From: Solirubrobacterales bacterium
Lineage (GTDB): Bacteria; Actinomycetota; Thermoleophilia; Solirubrobacterales; Solirubrobacteraceae
Direction: 5' to 3'
Assembly: GCA_027306855.1 (NCBI GenBank)
Contig: DAHUYZ010000011.1
Span: 1-46,214 of the forward strand
DNA: 46,214 nucleotides
Position 1 is the stretch's first letter, and every line of letters starts with the position of its first letter. Shown here piece by piece: positions 11,100 to 19,800 of this stretch. A program made the translations under genes and the position numbers. Under the pieces are notes generated by a model. That model saw nothing but the letters and a program-made list of their open reading frames with translations. It was not told where the DNA came from and searched no databases.

Positions 11100-11585
11100 C
11101 TACTCCTCGACGAGGTTCGAACGACGGATCTCCGAGTAGGGGATCGTGATGATGCCCCCATCGGACGCAAGCGTGATCTCGCTGTCGGAGGCCCCTACGA
11201 GCTCCCCGGTGATGCTTTGGCCGTGAATCGCGGTCGTGTCCTTGGTCCTGCCCATCCGGCCCGTGCGCCGCGCCTCGTCTGGATGGGCGGTCTGCGGGCG
11301 GCGGGTCCTGATGCGGGCGCGCCGGCCGACAAAGCGCGTGAAGTGGCTTGGCTTGGTGAGCGGTCTCTCGCTGCCGGGCGAGGAAACCTCTAGCGAATAG
11401 CGCTCGCGTAGATCGCTCAGAACGGCGCTGACGCGCTCACACAGCCCCAGCGTGACTCCCTCGGGATGGTCGATGAACACGCGCAGCATCCCATCCGGGA
11501 GCAGCTCTGCGAGCAGCACCTCGACTTCAGGCTCCTCGCGAGCCAGGCGCTCTTCTATCTCGGGCTGTATTGCTGCCATCGACAT
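11100..11585 (-). CDS. rimP: Ribosome maturation factor RimP
   Basis: RimP helps mature the 30S subunit and, in nearly all bacteria, precedes nusA. The start is set at ATG 11585 (161 residues), which has a GGGAAGAGAG about 5 bases upstream and begins just before the conserved VEVLLAELLPDGMLRVFIDHPEGV segment; extending the frame upstream runs through the terminator-like leader and has no family similarity. Core signature: LEVSSPGSERPLTKPSHF. An Arg-rich insert lies before the C-terminal SH3-like domain (GELVGASDSEITL). Its leader holds two hairpins and a possible promoter, suggesting that the rimP-nusA-infB operon is regulated at this point. Confidence 0.95.
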   Translation of the reverse strand: MSMAAIQPEIEERLAREEPEVEVLLAELLPDGMLRVFIDHPEGVTLGLCERVSAVLSDLRERYSLEVSSPGSERPLTKPSHFTRFVGRRARIRTRRPQTAHPDEARRTGRMGRTKDTTAIHGQSITGELVGASDSEITLASDGGIITIPYSEIRRSNLVEE

Positions 11586-11611
11586 GTGCTCTCTTCCCAC
11601 GCGCAGGGCGT

Positions 11612-11634
11612 AAAAAAAGCGGGCGTGCGCCCAC
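11612..11634 (-). terminator. Intrinsic terminator-like hairpin with U7 tract upstream of rimP
   Basis: On the minus strand a 6-base-pair stem (GUGGGC with GCCCGC, one G-U pair, GCAC tetraloop) is followed directly by seven U residues. It lies 26 bases before the rimP ATG. It could end the upstream transcription unit or act as an attenuator for rimP-nusA-infB. The presence of a candidate promoter upstream of it (11686-11694) favours attenuation. Confidence 0.7.
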
Positions 11635-11647
11635 TTCCGGTACGGCC

Positions 11648-11669
11648 AGCCATCGCCTCGACGATGGCT
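11648..11669 (-). promoter_or_regulatory. Perfect hairpin in the rimP leader
   Basis: An 8-base-pair perfect inverted repeat (AGCCATCG / CGATGGCT, 6-base loop) lies 13 bases ahead of the terminator-like hairpin. Together they resemble a two-hairpin attenuator leader. No alternative antiterminator pairing was clear by eye. Confidence 0.55.
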
Positions 11670-11685
11670 CGAAAGCTGTCGGTCG

Positions 11686-11694
11686 AGGATAGCA
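11686..11694 (-). promoter_or_regulatory. Possible extended -10 promoter for rimP operon
   Basis: TGCTATCCT on the minus strand fits an extended -10 element (TG-n-TATCCT). No clear -35 is seen. Transcription from here would include both leader hairpins before rimP. Confidence 0.35.
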
Positions 11695-11791
11695 CCGGCT
11701 CTTGCACGCGTGGCTGCGCATCTCCGTGTGGTCGCGGGACACGGGCTCTCCCCCCTGCGAGGGACCTCTCGACATCCCCGGGGGTGCCGGG

Positions 11792-12160
11792 TCAGAACAT
11801 CGAAGCATCGCGACGTGCCCTGTCCCGGTAGATTCGGTAGTCCTCGCGGCCCGGCCGCAGCGAGCACGCCACCGCCAGCGGACGGCAGGCCTCCTGGTGA
11901 CGGCCTAGGAGCTGCATGGAGCGGCCGAGACAGAACAGGGCATAGTCGTTGGTCGGGGCGATCGAGGTCACGGCCTGGAACTCGGCCGCGGCGCGCTCGT
12001 AGCTCTGCACGTGAAACAGCGCCCGTCCGAGCGCCTCGCGGATCGAGGCCTTGGCCGGCTCGAGCTCGCGGGCCTTCATCAGCGCAACGATCGCCGCGTG
12101 GTAATCGCCGTGCTCGAGCAGCTCTGAGCCTCGGCGATAGAGCTCGTAGACGCTGTCCAT
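11792..12160 (-). CDS. Tetratricopeptide-repeat protein
   Basis: This 122-residue soluble protein consists of about three TPR units: residues 4-36 (LYRRGSELLEHGDYHAAIVALMKARELEP), 38-70, and 72-104 with the typical A8-G-Y-A-P spacing. TPR arrays are protein-protein contact scaffolds; no enzymatic motif is visible. The gene lies 22 bases after coaBC on the same strand and about 200 bases before rimP. The partner is unknown. The short C-terminus ends in a basic segment. No signal peptide or membrane span is seen. Confidence 0.85.
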   Translation of the reverse strand: MDSVYELYRRGSELLEHGDYHAAIVALMKARELEPAKASIREALGRALFHVQSYERAAAEFQAVTSIAPTNDYALFCLGRSMQLLGRHQEACRPLAVACSLRPGREDYRIYRDRARRDASMF

Positions 12161-12181
12161 GCGTCTACTCTAGAGCCGCGA

Positions 12182-13507
12182 TCAAGCGCTGTTGCGGAGC
12201 TCGATTACCGCGTCGAGGATCGCATCGGCGACGGCGCTCTTGGGCGCCTTCGCGACCGGCTGCGTTCCCGAACGGGCGATGATCGCGACCTCGTTGAGCT
12301 CGGACTCGAAGCCTATGTCGGCGCGGGCAATGTCGTTGAGCACGATCGCGTCGAGTCCCTTCTCCTCCAGCTTGCGACGGGCTTCCTCGGCGCCCGACGC
12401 TCCATGCTCGGCGGCGAATCCGATGAGCGTCTGATTGGAACGCCGTTGGGCCGCCAGCGTCCGCAGCACGTCGCAGGTCGGCTCGAGCTCAATCCGCAGA
12501 CGCTCGCGCCCTTGCTTCTTGACCTTGCCCTCGAGCGGCTGCACGGGCCGAAAGTCGGCGACGGCGGCAGCCATCAGCAGAACGTCGCATCGTCCGAACT
12601 CCTCTTCGCAGGCGCTCATCAGCTCGCGGGCCGTCTTTACGGCAAACGTCCTCACGCCCTCTGGCGGCTGCAGCGAAACGTTCGCCGCGATCAGCGTCAC
12701 GTCCGCTCCACGCGCATGCGCGGCTCGCGCGAGCGCCACGCCCATACGCCCCGACGAGCTGTTGCCGACGAAACGCACGCTGTCGATCGGCTCGCGCGTG
12801 CCGCCGGCGGTCACGAGCACCCTAAGGCCGCTCCACTCACCGGCATCGTGTTGTGGCCGGGCGCTATTCGTGCCGCCGCCTGTCCGCTGAGCATCGGACG
12901 GAGGTGGCGCCCCTGGCATCGCTCGCACGGAAGGATCGGCCAGCACGTCTTCGCAAACGCTCAGCAGACGCGCAGGCTCGGCGAGACGTCCGACTCCCTG
13001 CTCGCCGATCGACGCGAGGCGGCCGGTCTCAGGGTCCACTATGCGTATCCCACGGGCGCGCAACAACTCGAGATTGGCCTGCACCGCCGGGCTTTCGTAC
13101 ATGTTGTTGTTCATCGCGGGAGCGACGACGATCGGGCATTTCGCCGCTAGCGCGCACGCGGTCAGCAGGTTGTCTGCCAGCCCATGCGTGAGCTTGGCGA
13201 TCGTGTTGGCCGACGCTGGCGCGATAACGAAGAGATCGGCGTTGGCCACCAGCTGTAAGTGGCTGAGCGGCCGGTGCGCAGGAGACTCTTCGCCGGGAAA
13301 GGCGCCCCGCCAAGAATCCTCTTGGAACTCGTCGATCAGGACGGGGGCGCCCGTGAGTGCCGCAAAGGACGCCTCCCCGACGAAACGTGTGCTCGTGGGC
13401 GTCTGGACCGCGCGCATTGTGTGCCCCGCGGCGGTCGCGAGCCGCACGAGCTCGAGCGCCTTATATGCGGCGATACCGCCGCTCACGCCGAGCAAAATAC
13501 GTGCCAT
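12182..13507 (-). CDS. coaBC: Bifunctional phosphopantothenoylcysteine decarboxylase / phosphopantothenate-cysteine ligase
   Basis: CoaBC performs two consecutive steps of coenzyme A synthesis. The N-terminal flavoprotein CoaC half (1-190) begins with GVSGGIAAYKALELVR and has the ASANT flavin loop and the PAMNNNMY substrate-clamp motif. The C-terminal CoaB half (about 225-441) has VLVTAGGTREPIDSVRFVGNSSSGRMG, the nucleotide-binding signature, and NDIARADIGF. At 441 residues it is full length for the fused form; the linker near residues 195-220 is low complexity. GAAGG stands 7 bases before the ATG. The gmk-rpoZ-coaBC order is conserved in actinobacteria. Confidence 0.97.
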   Translation of the reverse strand: MARILLGVSGGIAAYKALELVRLATAAGHTMRAVQTPTSTRFVGEASFAALTGAPVLIDEFQEDSWRGAFPGEESPAHRPLSHLQLVANADLFVIAPASANTIAKLTHGLADNLLTACALAAKCPIVVAPAMNNNMYESPAVQANLELLRARGIRIVDPETGRLASIGEQGVGRLAEPARLLSVCEDVLADPSVRAMPGAPPPSDAQRTGGGTNSARPQHDAGEWSGLRVLVTAGGTREPIDSVRFVGNSSSGRMGVALARAAHARGADVTLIAANVSLQPPEGVRTFAVKTARELMSACEEEFGRCDVLLMAAAVADFRPVQPLEGKVKKQGRERLRIELEPTCDVLRTLAAQRRSNQTLIGFAAEHGASGAEEARRKLEEKGLDAIVLNDIARADIGFESELNEVAIIARSGTQPVAKAPKSAVADAILDAVIELRNSA

Positions 13508-13516
13508 TCCGACCTT

Positions 13517-13660
13517 CTACAGCCGCACGGTGCCTAACGCAAGCGTCGCTAGGAGACTTGTCGAGCTTACTGCGGAAACGAAAAGCAAGTCAGGCAAGGA
13601 TGCGGGGAGCGTGGGGTATTGTGCAAGCGAGCGACTGGGACGCCGCCTGGCGCTGCTCAT
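13517..13660 (-). CDS. Possible 47-residue small protein between rpoZ and coaBC
   Basis: An ATG 13 bases after the rpoZ stop is preceded by AGGAGG with a short 3-base spacer, and the frame runs 47 codons to a TAG nine bases before the coaBC ATG, so it fills the spacer almost exactly. The predicted peptide has an Arg-rich beginning (MSSARRRPSRSL) and then a hydrophobic stretch (LLFVSAVSSTSLLATLALG) that could span a membrane. About two-thirds of third codon positions are G or C, lower than in neighbouring genes, which argues against coding. I recognise no family. It may be a real small membrane protein or a coincidental frame. Confidence 0.25.
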   Translation of the reverse strand: MSSARRRPSRSLAQYPTLPASLPDLLFVSAVSSTSLLATLALGTVRL

Positions 13661-13672
13661 CGCCCTCCTGGC

Positions 13673-13900
13673 CTATCTGTAGTGGTACTTGATCTTCCCA
13701 CGCGCTACTTCCTCCAAGGCGATCGTCAGGTAGTTCTTGGAGGCCGTCTCGATCATGGGCGGCGGGAATTCGTCGAAGGCGCCCTCGCCGAGGTTGTGGT
13801 AGTAGCTGTTGATCTGCCTAGCGCGCTTGGCGGCGACGAGAACGCTCGCGTAATTGGAGTCGACGTTCTCGAGCAGGCGGTCGATGCGGGGTGAGATCAT
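13673..13900 (-). CDS. rpoZ: DNA-directed RNA polymerase omega subunit
   Basis: Omega wraps the C-terminus of beta-prime and aids polymerase assembly. The family core is present: SPRIDRLLENVDSNYASVLVAAKRARQIN, then the LTIALEEVARGKIKY C-terminal helix. The start at ATG 13900 (75 residues) follows an AAGGAAAGG, though 12 bases away; a TTG one codon upstream would give better spacing. A longer in-frame extension exists but overlaps gmk and has no similarity to omega. Candidate -10 boxes (TATACA at 13968-13973, TACACT at 13932-13937) lie in the gmk-rpoZ spacer. Confidence 0.95.
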   Translation of the reverse strand: MISPRIDRLLENVDSNYASVLVAAKRARQINSYYHNLGEGAFDEFPPPMIETASKNYLTIALEEVARGKIKYHYR

Positions 13901-13982
13901 CAAGTCGTAGTGCCTTTCCTTGTGGACCTGCAGTGTAGTGGCTGGCTGCCGGCGCCAGCCGGAGGCCTGTATAGCGATGCGA

Positions 13983-14537
13983 TCAGTCGAGCCTGCTGGA
14001 CACGATCCCGACGAGCTCCTCCAGCGCGTCCTCGAGCCGGTCGTTGACCACGACGTAGCTGAACTCCGATCGCGCTCCAAGCTCTTCTTCAGCTACCGCC
14101 AGTCGGCGCTCGACCTCCTCCCCGTCGTCGGTGCCGCGTCCGATCAACCGCGCGCGCAGCGCCTCGAGCGAGGGCGGAGCGATGAAGACCTGGACTGAGT
14201 CGGGCATCGAGGCGCGCACCTGGCGGGCGCCTTGGACCTCGATCTCGAGGACGACCGGTACGCCTGCCTGCAGCCGGCGCTGAAGCTCATCCTGCGGTGT
14301 GCCGTAGCGCCTGCCCGCGTAGGCGGCGTACTCGACGAACCCGTCGGCCGCCAGCCGGCGCTCGAACTCAGCCGAGCTCATGAAGTAGTAGTCGACCCCG
14401 TCGCGCTCACCCGGGCGGGGCGCCCTGGTCGTCGCCGAGATCGAGAGCTCAAGAGCCGGAATCCGCTCCATCAAGCCTCGAATCAAGGTCCCCTTGCCGA
14501 CGCCTGAAGGGCCGGTTATGACGAACACGCGCGCCAC
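13983..14537 (-). CDS. gmk: Guanylate kinase
   Basis: Converts GMP to GDP with ATP. The P-loop is GPSGVGKGT at residues 9-17; the GMP-binding segment includes SISATTRAPRPGERDGVDYYF, and the lid/core continues with EYAAYAGRRYGTP and VLEIEVQGARQV. The 184-residue length is normal. The start is GTG at 14537; a second GTG three codons later is possible. It follows mihF by 68 bases. In mycobacteria mihF, gmk, rpoZ and coaBC occur in the same order, so this block is conserved. Confidence 0.97.
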   Translation of the reverse strand: MARVFVITGPSGVGKGTLIRGLMERIPALELSISATTRAPRPGERDGVDYYFMSSAEFERRLAADGFVEYAAYAGRRYGTPQDELQRRLQAGVPVVLEIEVQGARQVRASMPDSVQVFIAPPSLEALRARLIGRGTDDGEEVERRLAVAEEELGARSEFSYVVVNDRLEDALEELVGIVSSRLD

Positions 14538-14605
14538 CGGATGAAGACACTAGTGACGGGGTCGGCCGTGTCGATGAGGTCGACCGCGTCCGGCCGGCGC
14601 AGCGC

Positions 14606-14962
14606 TCACCGACGAAGCAGAGAGACCAGCTCTGTGCGCTGGCGGGCGGATAGACCGCCGATCGTCTTACTCGGCGAGATGCGGCAGTGGGCGAGGATCT
14701 TGTTGACCTTGACTCGCCCGTACTTCGGCACGGCGAGCAGCATGTCGAAGACCTTCGCCGTCTCGACATACTCCGGCGGGTCGAGCAGAAGGCTGTGAAT
14801 CGAGAGCCGGCCGGCCTTCAAGTCGCGCTTTAGTCGTGCGCGCTCTGTGCGAATGCGATTGGCCCGGGCGAGCGCGTCCATGCGCTGGTTGAGCGAGCGC
14901 TCCGGCGCGATCGAATGCTTGGGGGCGACAGCGGATGGCATCGTGTCGGTCGCGGTCGGCAT
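14606..14962 (-). CDS. mihF: Integration host factor, actinobacterial type
   Basis: mIHF is a nucleoid-associated DNA-binding protein specific to Actinobacteria and unrelated to proteobacterial IHF. The diagnostic C-terminal region is present: a long basic helix (RERARLKRDLKAGRLSIHSLL-like), VETAKVFDMLLAVPKYGRVKVNKIL and the RISPSKTIGGLSARQR helix-two-turn-helix. The start ATG 14962 (118 residues) is chosen because it lies 8 bases from a good -10 box; an upstream in-frame ATG at 14998 would begin inside the -35 element. The N-terminal 25 residues are poorly conserved. Confidence 0.95.
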   Translation of the reverse strand: MPTATDTMPSAVAPKHSIAPERSLNQRMDALARANRIRTERARLKRDLKAGRLSIHSLLLDPPEYVETAKVFDMLLAVPKYGRVKVNKILAHCRISPSKTIGGLSARQRTELVSLLRR

Positions 14963-14970
14963 GGGCGGCG

Positions 14971-14998
14971 AGTCTACACTCAAGCGCGCCTCGATCAA
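14971..14998 (-). promoter_or_regulatory. Sigma-70-like promoter of mihF, predicting a leaderless transcript
   Basis: TTGATC (14993-14998) and TAGACT (14971-14976) are separated by 16 bases. The expected start site falls within about two bases of the mihF ATG at 14962, so the mRNA should have almost no 5' leader, consistent with the absence of a Shine-Dalgarno. Confidence 0.7.
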
Positions 14999-15112
14999 GG
15001 TCGAAGCCGCGAATTCAGCTCAACCTCAACTCGAGGTAAAGCTATCTGGAGGTTGCTGGATGGTGCTATTGCCCGCTTTGCAGGGGTTTTCGGGTCAGCG
15101 AGCTCATCTCAG

Positions 15113-16003
15113 CTATACGGATGAGCGGCTCGCCAGCAGCTCCTGCGCGATCCGTGCGCCCACCGCCGGATCGCGAAAGCTCTCGGTGCCGACCGCCACC
15201 ACGGTCGCGCCTGCGTCGAGCAGGTCGCGTGCGTGAGCGGCTCGCTGCACGCCCCCCATGCCCACGACCGGCACGTCGACCGAGCGCGCGACCGCCGCCA
15301 CCTGAGCGAGGGCGACGGCTCGCACGGCCGCTCCGGACAGGCCGCCCGTTCCACCGCCGAGCCAGGGCCCGACGCGCCCCGCGCCGACGACCCTTGGGGC
15401 AAGCGCCATCGCCCGCAACGTATTGATCAACGAGAGCGCGTCCGCGCCCCCGTCGGCGGCGGCCTTCGCGCAGACGACGACGTCGGCGCAGTTCGGCGTC
15501 AGCTTGACGATCAGGGGCTTGCCCGTGAGTGGCCGGACCGCGGCGAGCAGCTGTCCCAGCTGGACCGGATCAGACCCGAGGTCGAGCCCTGTCTTTACGT
15601 TCGGACAGGAAACGTTGAGCTCGATCGCGGCGATCTCATCGCGCTCGCTGCATGCGGCCACCAGGTCTACGAACTCTTCGATCGTCGATCCCATCACGTT
15701 CGTTATCAGCGGGACCGGCAGCGTTGAGAGCTGCGGCAGGTCCCGGCTCATGTATGCGTCCAGACCCGGGTTCGGCAGACCGATCGAGTTGACGAGGCCG
15801 GAGGCGGTCTCCCACAGCCTCGGCGGCGGGTTCCCGTCCTGTGCGCGCAACGTAATCGTCTTTGAGACAAACGCGGCGAACGGAAACGCGCAATCGAGCT
15901 CCGCCCCAAACACGGCTCGCGCCGCGATCGCATCGAATGTGCCGGAGCCGTTGATGATGGGATGCGCGAGCTCCAGTCCAAGGAACGACACCGGGTGTCT
16001 CAT
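15113..16003 (-). CDS. pyrD: Dihydroorotate dehydrogenase, class 1B catalytic subunit
   Basis: PyrD oxidises dihydroorotate to orotate with bound FMN. The start is ATG 16003 in an ATGA overlap with pyrK; the open frame continues upstream but only across pyrK out of frame. The 296-residue protein has the class 1 catalytic cysteine in ELNVSCPNVKTG (Cys133), the substrate loop NSIGLPNPG (about 72-80) and the FMN-phosphate motif VVGMGGVQ. The neighbouring electron-transfer subunit pyrK shows this is the NAD-linked heterotetrameric type. It is the last gene of the pyr operon; no intrinsic terminator was found after it. Confidence 0.97.
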   Translation of the reverse strand: MRHPVSFLGLELAHPIINGSGTFDAIAARAVFGAELDCAFPFAAFVSKTITLRAQDGNPPPRLWETASGLVNSIGLPNPGLDAYMSRDLPQLSTLPVPLITNVMGSTIEEFVDLVAACSERDEIAAIELNVSCPNVKTGLDLGSDPVQLGQLLAAVRPLTGKPLIVKLTPNCADVVVCAKAAADGGADALSLINTLRAMALAPRVVGAGRVGPWLGGGTGGLSGAAVRAVALAQVAAVARSVDVPVVGMGGVQRAAHARDLLDAGATVVAVGTESFRDPAVGARIAQELLASRSSV

Positions 16004-16848
16004 GCCGGCGCCCCGACGTGAGCTTCTATCTGCTCGAGCTCGCGCGCATCGACCACCGGCCCATCGACACAGACCCGCAGGTAGCCGCCGTCGCGCCGCG
16101 GTACGACGCACCCGTAGCACGCGCCGAAGCCGCAGGCCATCCCGGCCTCGAGCGCAAGCTCCGCCGGCACCGAGCGCGCCGCGCAGAGCGCTCTGACGGC
16201 CTCGAGCATCGCCGGCGGCCCGCACGCGTACACGGTCGCGTTCTCCTCATGATCGAGCTCCTCGCTCAGCAACTCGCTTACGACTCCTCGGCGACCCTCC
16301 GACCCGTCGTCCGTCGTCAAGCGCGTGTCGTGCAGCAGGCCGGCGCCGAGAGTGTGCGCGCGATCGCGAAAACCGAGCAGCGCAGCGGGCTTGCCCAAGA
16401 CGTCCTGCAAGAAGATGAGCGGGGCGATTCCGATCCCGCCGCCAACGAGCAACGGGCGCCGGCCGTGTGCGGGTGGCGTAAAGCAGGTGCCCAAAGGCCC
16501 GAGCATCCACAGCTCTTCGCCTGCGCGAAGCTCGCACAGCCGCTTTGTGCCCGGGCCCACATCCTCGAGCAGGAAAGACGCCTCGCCGTCTGCCCAGCCC
16601 GCGAATGAGAGTGCGCGCGGCAAATAAGGACGCTCGTCCTCGCCCGCGCCCCAGCGCTCGGCGGTGGCAAGCATCGCAAACTGCCCGGCCGCGGGCCGAG
16701 GGCCGGCCGGGTCGACCACGCGCAGCAGCCGGTACGGGCCCACACGCTCACAGGCGATCACGCTTACAAGACGTCTCTCCAAGGGCGCGGTTGCGCGTTC
16801 GAGTCGCTCATAGGCAGGTGCGGTGGCGTGATCTTCGTTGGGGCTCAC
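16000..16848 (-). CDS. pyrK: Dihydroorotate dehydrogenase B, electron-transfer subunit
   Basis: PyrK carries FAD and a [2Fe-2S] cluster and passes electrons from PyrD to NAD. The ferredoxin-reductase-like fold is visible ([32 protein letters not shown] nucleotide site), and the cluster ligands are Cys239, Cys244, Cys247 and Cys260 in the C-terminal [11 protein letters not shown] region. The 282-residue length is slightly above the usual 250-265, with an unconserved N-terminal 20 residues. It begins with GTG in a GTGA overlap with carB and ends in an ATGA overlap with pyrD. Confidence 0.96.
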   Translation of the reverse strand: MSPNEDHATAPAYERLERATAPLERRLVSVIACERVGPYRLLRVVDPAGPRPAAGQFAMLATAERWGAGEDERPYLPRALSFAGWADGEASFLLEDVGPGTKRLCELRAGEELWMLGPLGTCFTPPAHGRRPLLVGGGIGIAPLIFLQDVLGKPAALLGFRDRAHTLGAGLLHDTRLTTDDGSEGRRGVVSELLSEELDHEENATVYACGPPAMLEAVRALCAARSVPAELALEAGMACGFGACYGCVVPRRDGGYLRVCVDGPVVDARELEQIEAHVGAPA

Positions 16849-19800
16849 CTCACTGCCACCCGGTTGATCTCGGCGGGGTGCTCGAAGCCCCGGTGCAGCT
16901 CCTGCAGGGAGAGCACCTCGGGCTCCCCCAGCGATCGCGCGCGCGCGATCGCGCGCGCCGCCGACACTCCCGCCGAGAGGGTCGTCAAGCAGGGGATCCC
17001 GTGTGTAACGGCGGCCCGGCGGATCTCCGAGCCGTCAGTACGAGCGCCCGAGCCGGTCGGCGTGTTCACGATCAGGTCGATGTCCCCGCGCTCGATCCAG
17101 TCGACCACGTGCGGCGAGCCTTCGCCGATCTTGTTGAGCCGCTGAACGGGGATCCCCATCCTCGAGATCGCCTCGGCCGTCCCGCGCGTCGCAACGATCC
17201 GAAAGCCGTTGTCGTGCAGGATCTGGGCCACGGCGAAAGCGCCCGGCTTGTCGGAGTCTGTGACCGTGATGAACGCGGTACCGCCGCTCGGAAGCGGCGA
17301 GCCGGCGGCGGCCTGCGCCTTCGCGAACGCCGTCGGGAAGTCGCGCGCTATGCCCATCACCTCGCCGGTCGAGCGCATCTCGGGGCCCAGCACGGAGTCG
17401 GCGCCGTCGAAGCGGTCGAACGGCAGGACGGCCTCCTTGACCGAGATGTGATCGCCGAAACCGAGGCCTTCGCGCGTCCGTGGGAGCTCGAGTGCTGCCA
17501 GCCGCTCGCCCAGCATGATCCGACACGCAAGCTTCGCCAGCGGCAGGCCGACGGCCTTGGAGACGAACGGGATCGTGCGGGAGGCTCGCGGGTTGGCCTC
17601 GATCACGTACAGCCGTCCCGCGTGAACGGCGTACTGGACGTTGAGCAGCCCGACGACACCGATGCCAAGGGCGATGTCCCGCGTAGCGGTCCTTATCTGC
17701 TCGAGCATCTCCTCGCCGAGCGAGTGCGGAGGCAGCACGCAGGCGCTGTCGCCGGAGTGCACTCCGGCCTCCTCGACGTGCTGCATGATGCCGCCGATCC
17801 AAACGTCCTCGCCGTCGCAGAGCGCGTCCACGTCGACCTCCACCGCATTCTCCAGGAAGCGGTCGAGAAAGATGGAGGGCGCCCCCAGTCGGTCCGTCGC
17901 AGCACCGATGCCCTCGTGCTTCAGGTAATCGGCGAGATCGTCCCGTGAATAGACGATCTTCATCGCGCGACCTCCCAGCACGTAAGAGGGGCGGCCGAGT
18001 AAGGGATACCCCACGCCATTGGCCTTCTCCAGCGCTTCCTCGATCGAATAGGCCGTCGCAAAGGGCGGCGCCTCATAGCCCAAGCGCTTCAACAGATCGC
18101 CGAAACGCCCTCTGTCCTCCGCCAGGTCGATCGCCTCGACGCTCGTGCCGAGCAGAGGGACGCCGGCGGCCTGCAGTCCCGCGGCGAGCTTCAGCGGCGT
18201 CTGGCCACCGAACTGGACGATCACCCCCTCGGGGCGCTCGATCTCGATCACGCCGAGCACGTCTTCGAGTGTGAGCGGCTCGAAATAGAGACGGTCGGAC
18301 GTGTCATAGTCGGTGGAGACGGTCTCGGGATTGCAGTTGATGATCACGGCGTCGCGTCCGGACTCGCGAACGGTCATCGCGGCGTGCACGCAGCAGTAGT
18401 CGAACTCGATTCCCTGCCCGATGCGGTTCGGGCCGCCCCCGAGGATCACGACCGACTCGCTCCCTCCGCGCGCAACCTCATGCGCGGCCCGACGCTCCCA
18501 GCCGGAGTAGTAGTAGGGCGTCCGGGCCGCGAACTCCGCGGCGCAGGTGTCAACCGACTTGAATGAGCGCTCCCCTTCGAAGGGGCCGTTTGGATCGGTG
18601 GCGATTGCCTCCAGCTCGTGCAGAAACCAGCGGTCGATCGACGTGCGCGTATGCACAGGCTCGATGCCGACTCCGCGGCGCAGCAGCTCGAGGATCGTCT
18701 CGTAACGGTCGGCCGCCGGGGTGTCGAGGGTGGCGAGCAGCTCGCCGTCCTCGGCACCCTCGAGCCGGGGCGGCTTGTCGAGCTCGCGCGAGCGCAGCGC
18801 CTTGCAGAATGCCTGGGCGAACGTGCGCCCGATCGCCATGACCTCCCCCACCGACTTCATGTGCGTGGAGAGCGCCGGTGCTGCGCCCGGGAACTTCTCG
18901 AACGCGAAGCGCGGCCACTTCACAACGACGTAATCGATCGCCGGCTCGAAGCTCGCGGGCGTGACACCCGTGATGTCGTTGTCGATCTCCTCCAACAGAT
19001 ATCCGACCGCCAGTCGCGCCGCGATCTTTGCGATCGGAAAGCCCGTTGCCTTGGACGCGAGCGCCGAGGAGCGCGACACGCGCGGGTTCATCTCGATCAC
19101 GAGGATCTCCTCGGTGTCGGGATTGACCGCGAACTGGACGTTCGATCCCCCCGTCTCCACGCCGACCGCCCTGATGACGGCAATCGCCTGGTCGCGCAGG
19201 CGTTGATACACCGCGTCTGAGAGCGTCTGTTGCGGCGCCACCGTCACCGAGTCGCCCGTGTGCACGCCCATAGGGTCGACGTTCTCGATCGAGCAGACGA
19301 TCACGACGTTGTCCGCGTGGTCGCGCATCACCTCGAGCTCGAACTCCCCCCAGCCGAGTACCGACTGGTCGAGCAAGACCTGACCGATCGGGCTGGCCTC
19401 GAGACCCCGTTTGACGATCGTCTCGAACTCCTGCTCTGTACGAGCGATCCCGCCGCCACGTCCACCGAGCGTGTAGGCGGGACGCACTATGCACGGCAGG
19501 CCGATGCCGGGGAGCGCCGTAAGCGCCTTCTGCACTCCACGCTGAATGTCCACGTAGCCGCCCTGACCCTGGCCGTTGCGTGAATCGCCGCCCGCGTGGG
19601 GATCGGCGTCGTCGACCCAGCCGGAGACAATTACGCTGGCGGGCATGCGTAGGCCCGCGCCTTCCATCGCGGCCCGGAACAGCTCTCTGTCCTCGGCGCA
19701 CGCGATCGCCTCGTAGTTCGCGCCGATCAACTCGACCTCGAAGCGCTCCAGCGTCCCGTCGTCGTGCAGCGCCTTCGCGAGGTTCAGGGCGGTCTGGCCT

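Noticed and set aside
11586-11867. Upstream extension of the rimP frame
   Set aside because: It would translate a terminator-like hairpin and a U7 tract and has no similarity to RimP; the internal ATG has a good ribosome binding site.
13901-14080. Extended N-terminus of rpoZ overlapping gmk
   Set aside because: The extra 60 residues are an out-of-frame translation of gmk with no similarity to omega.
15020-15112. Terminator after pyrD
   Set aside because: Short GC pairings exist (CCCG/CGGG) but no stable stem followed by a U-run is visible.
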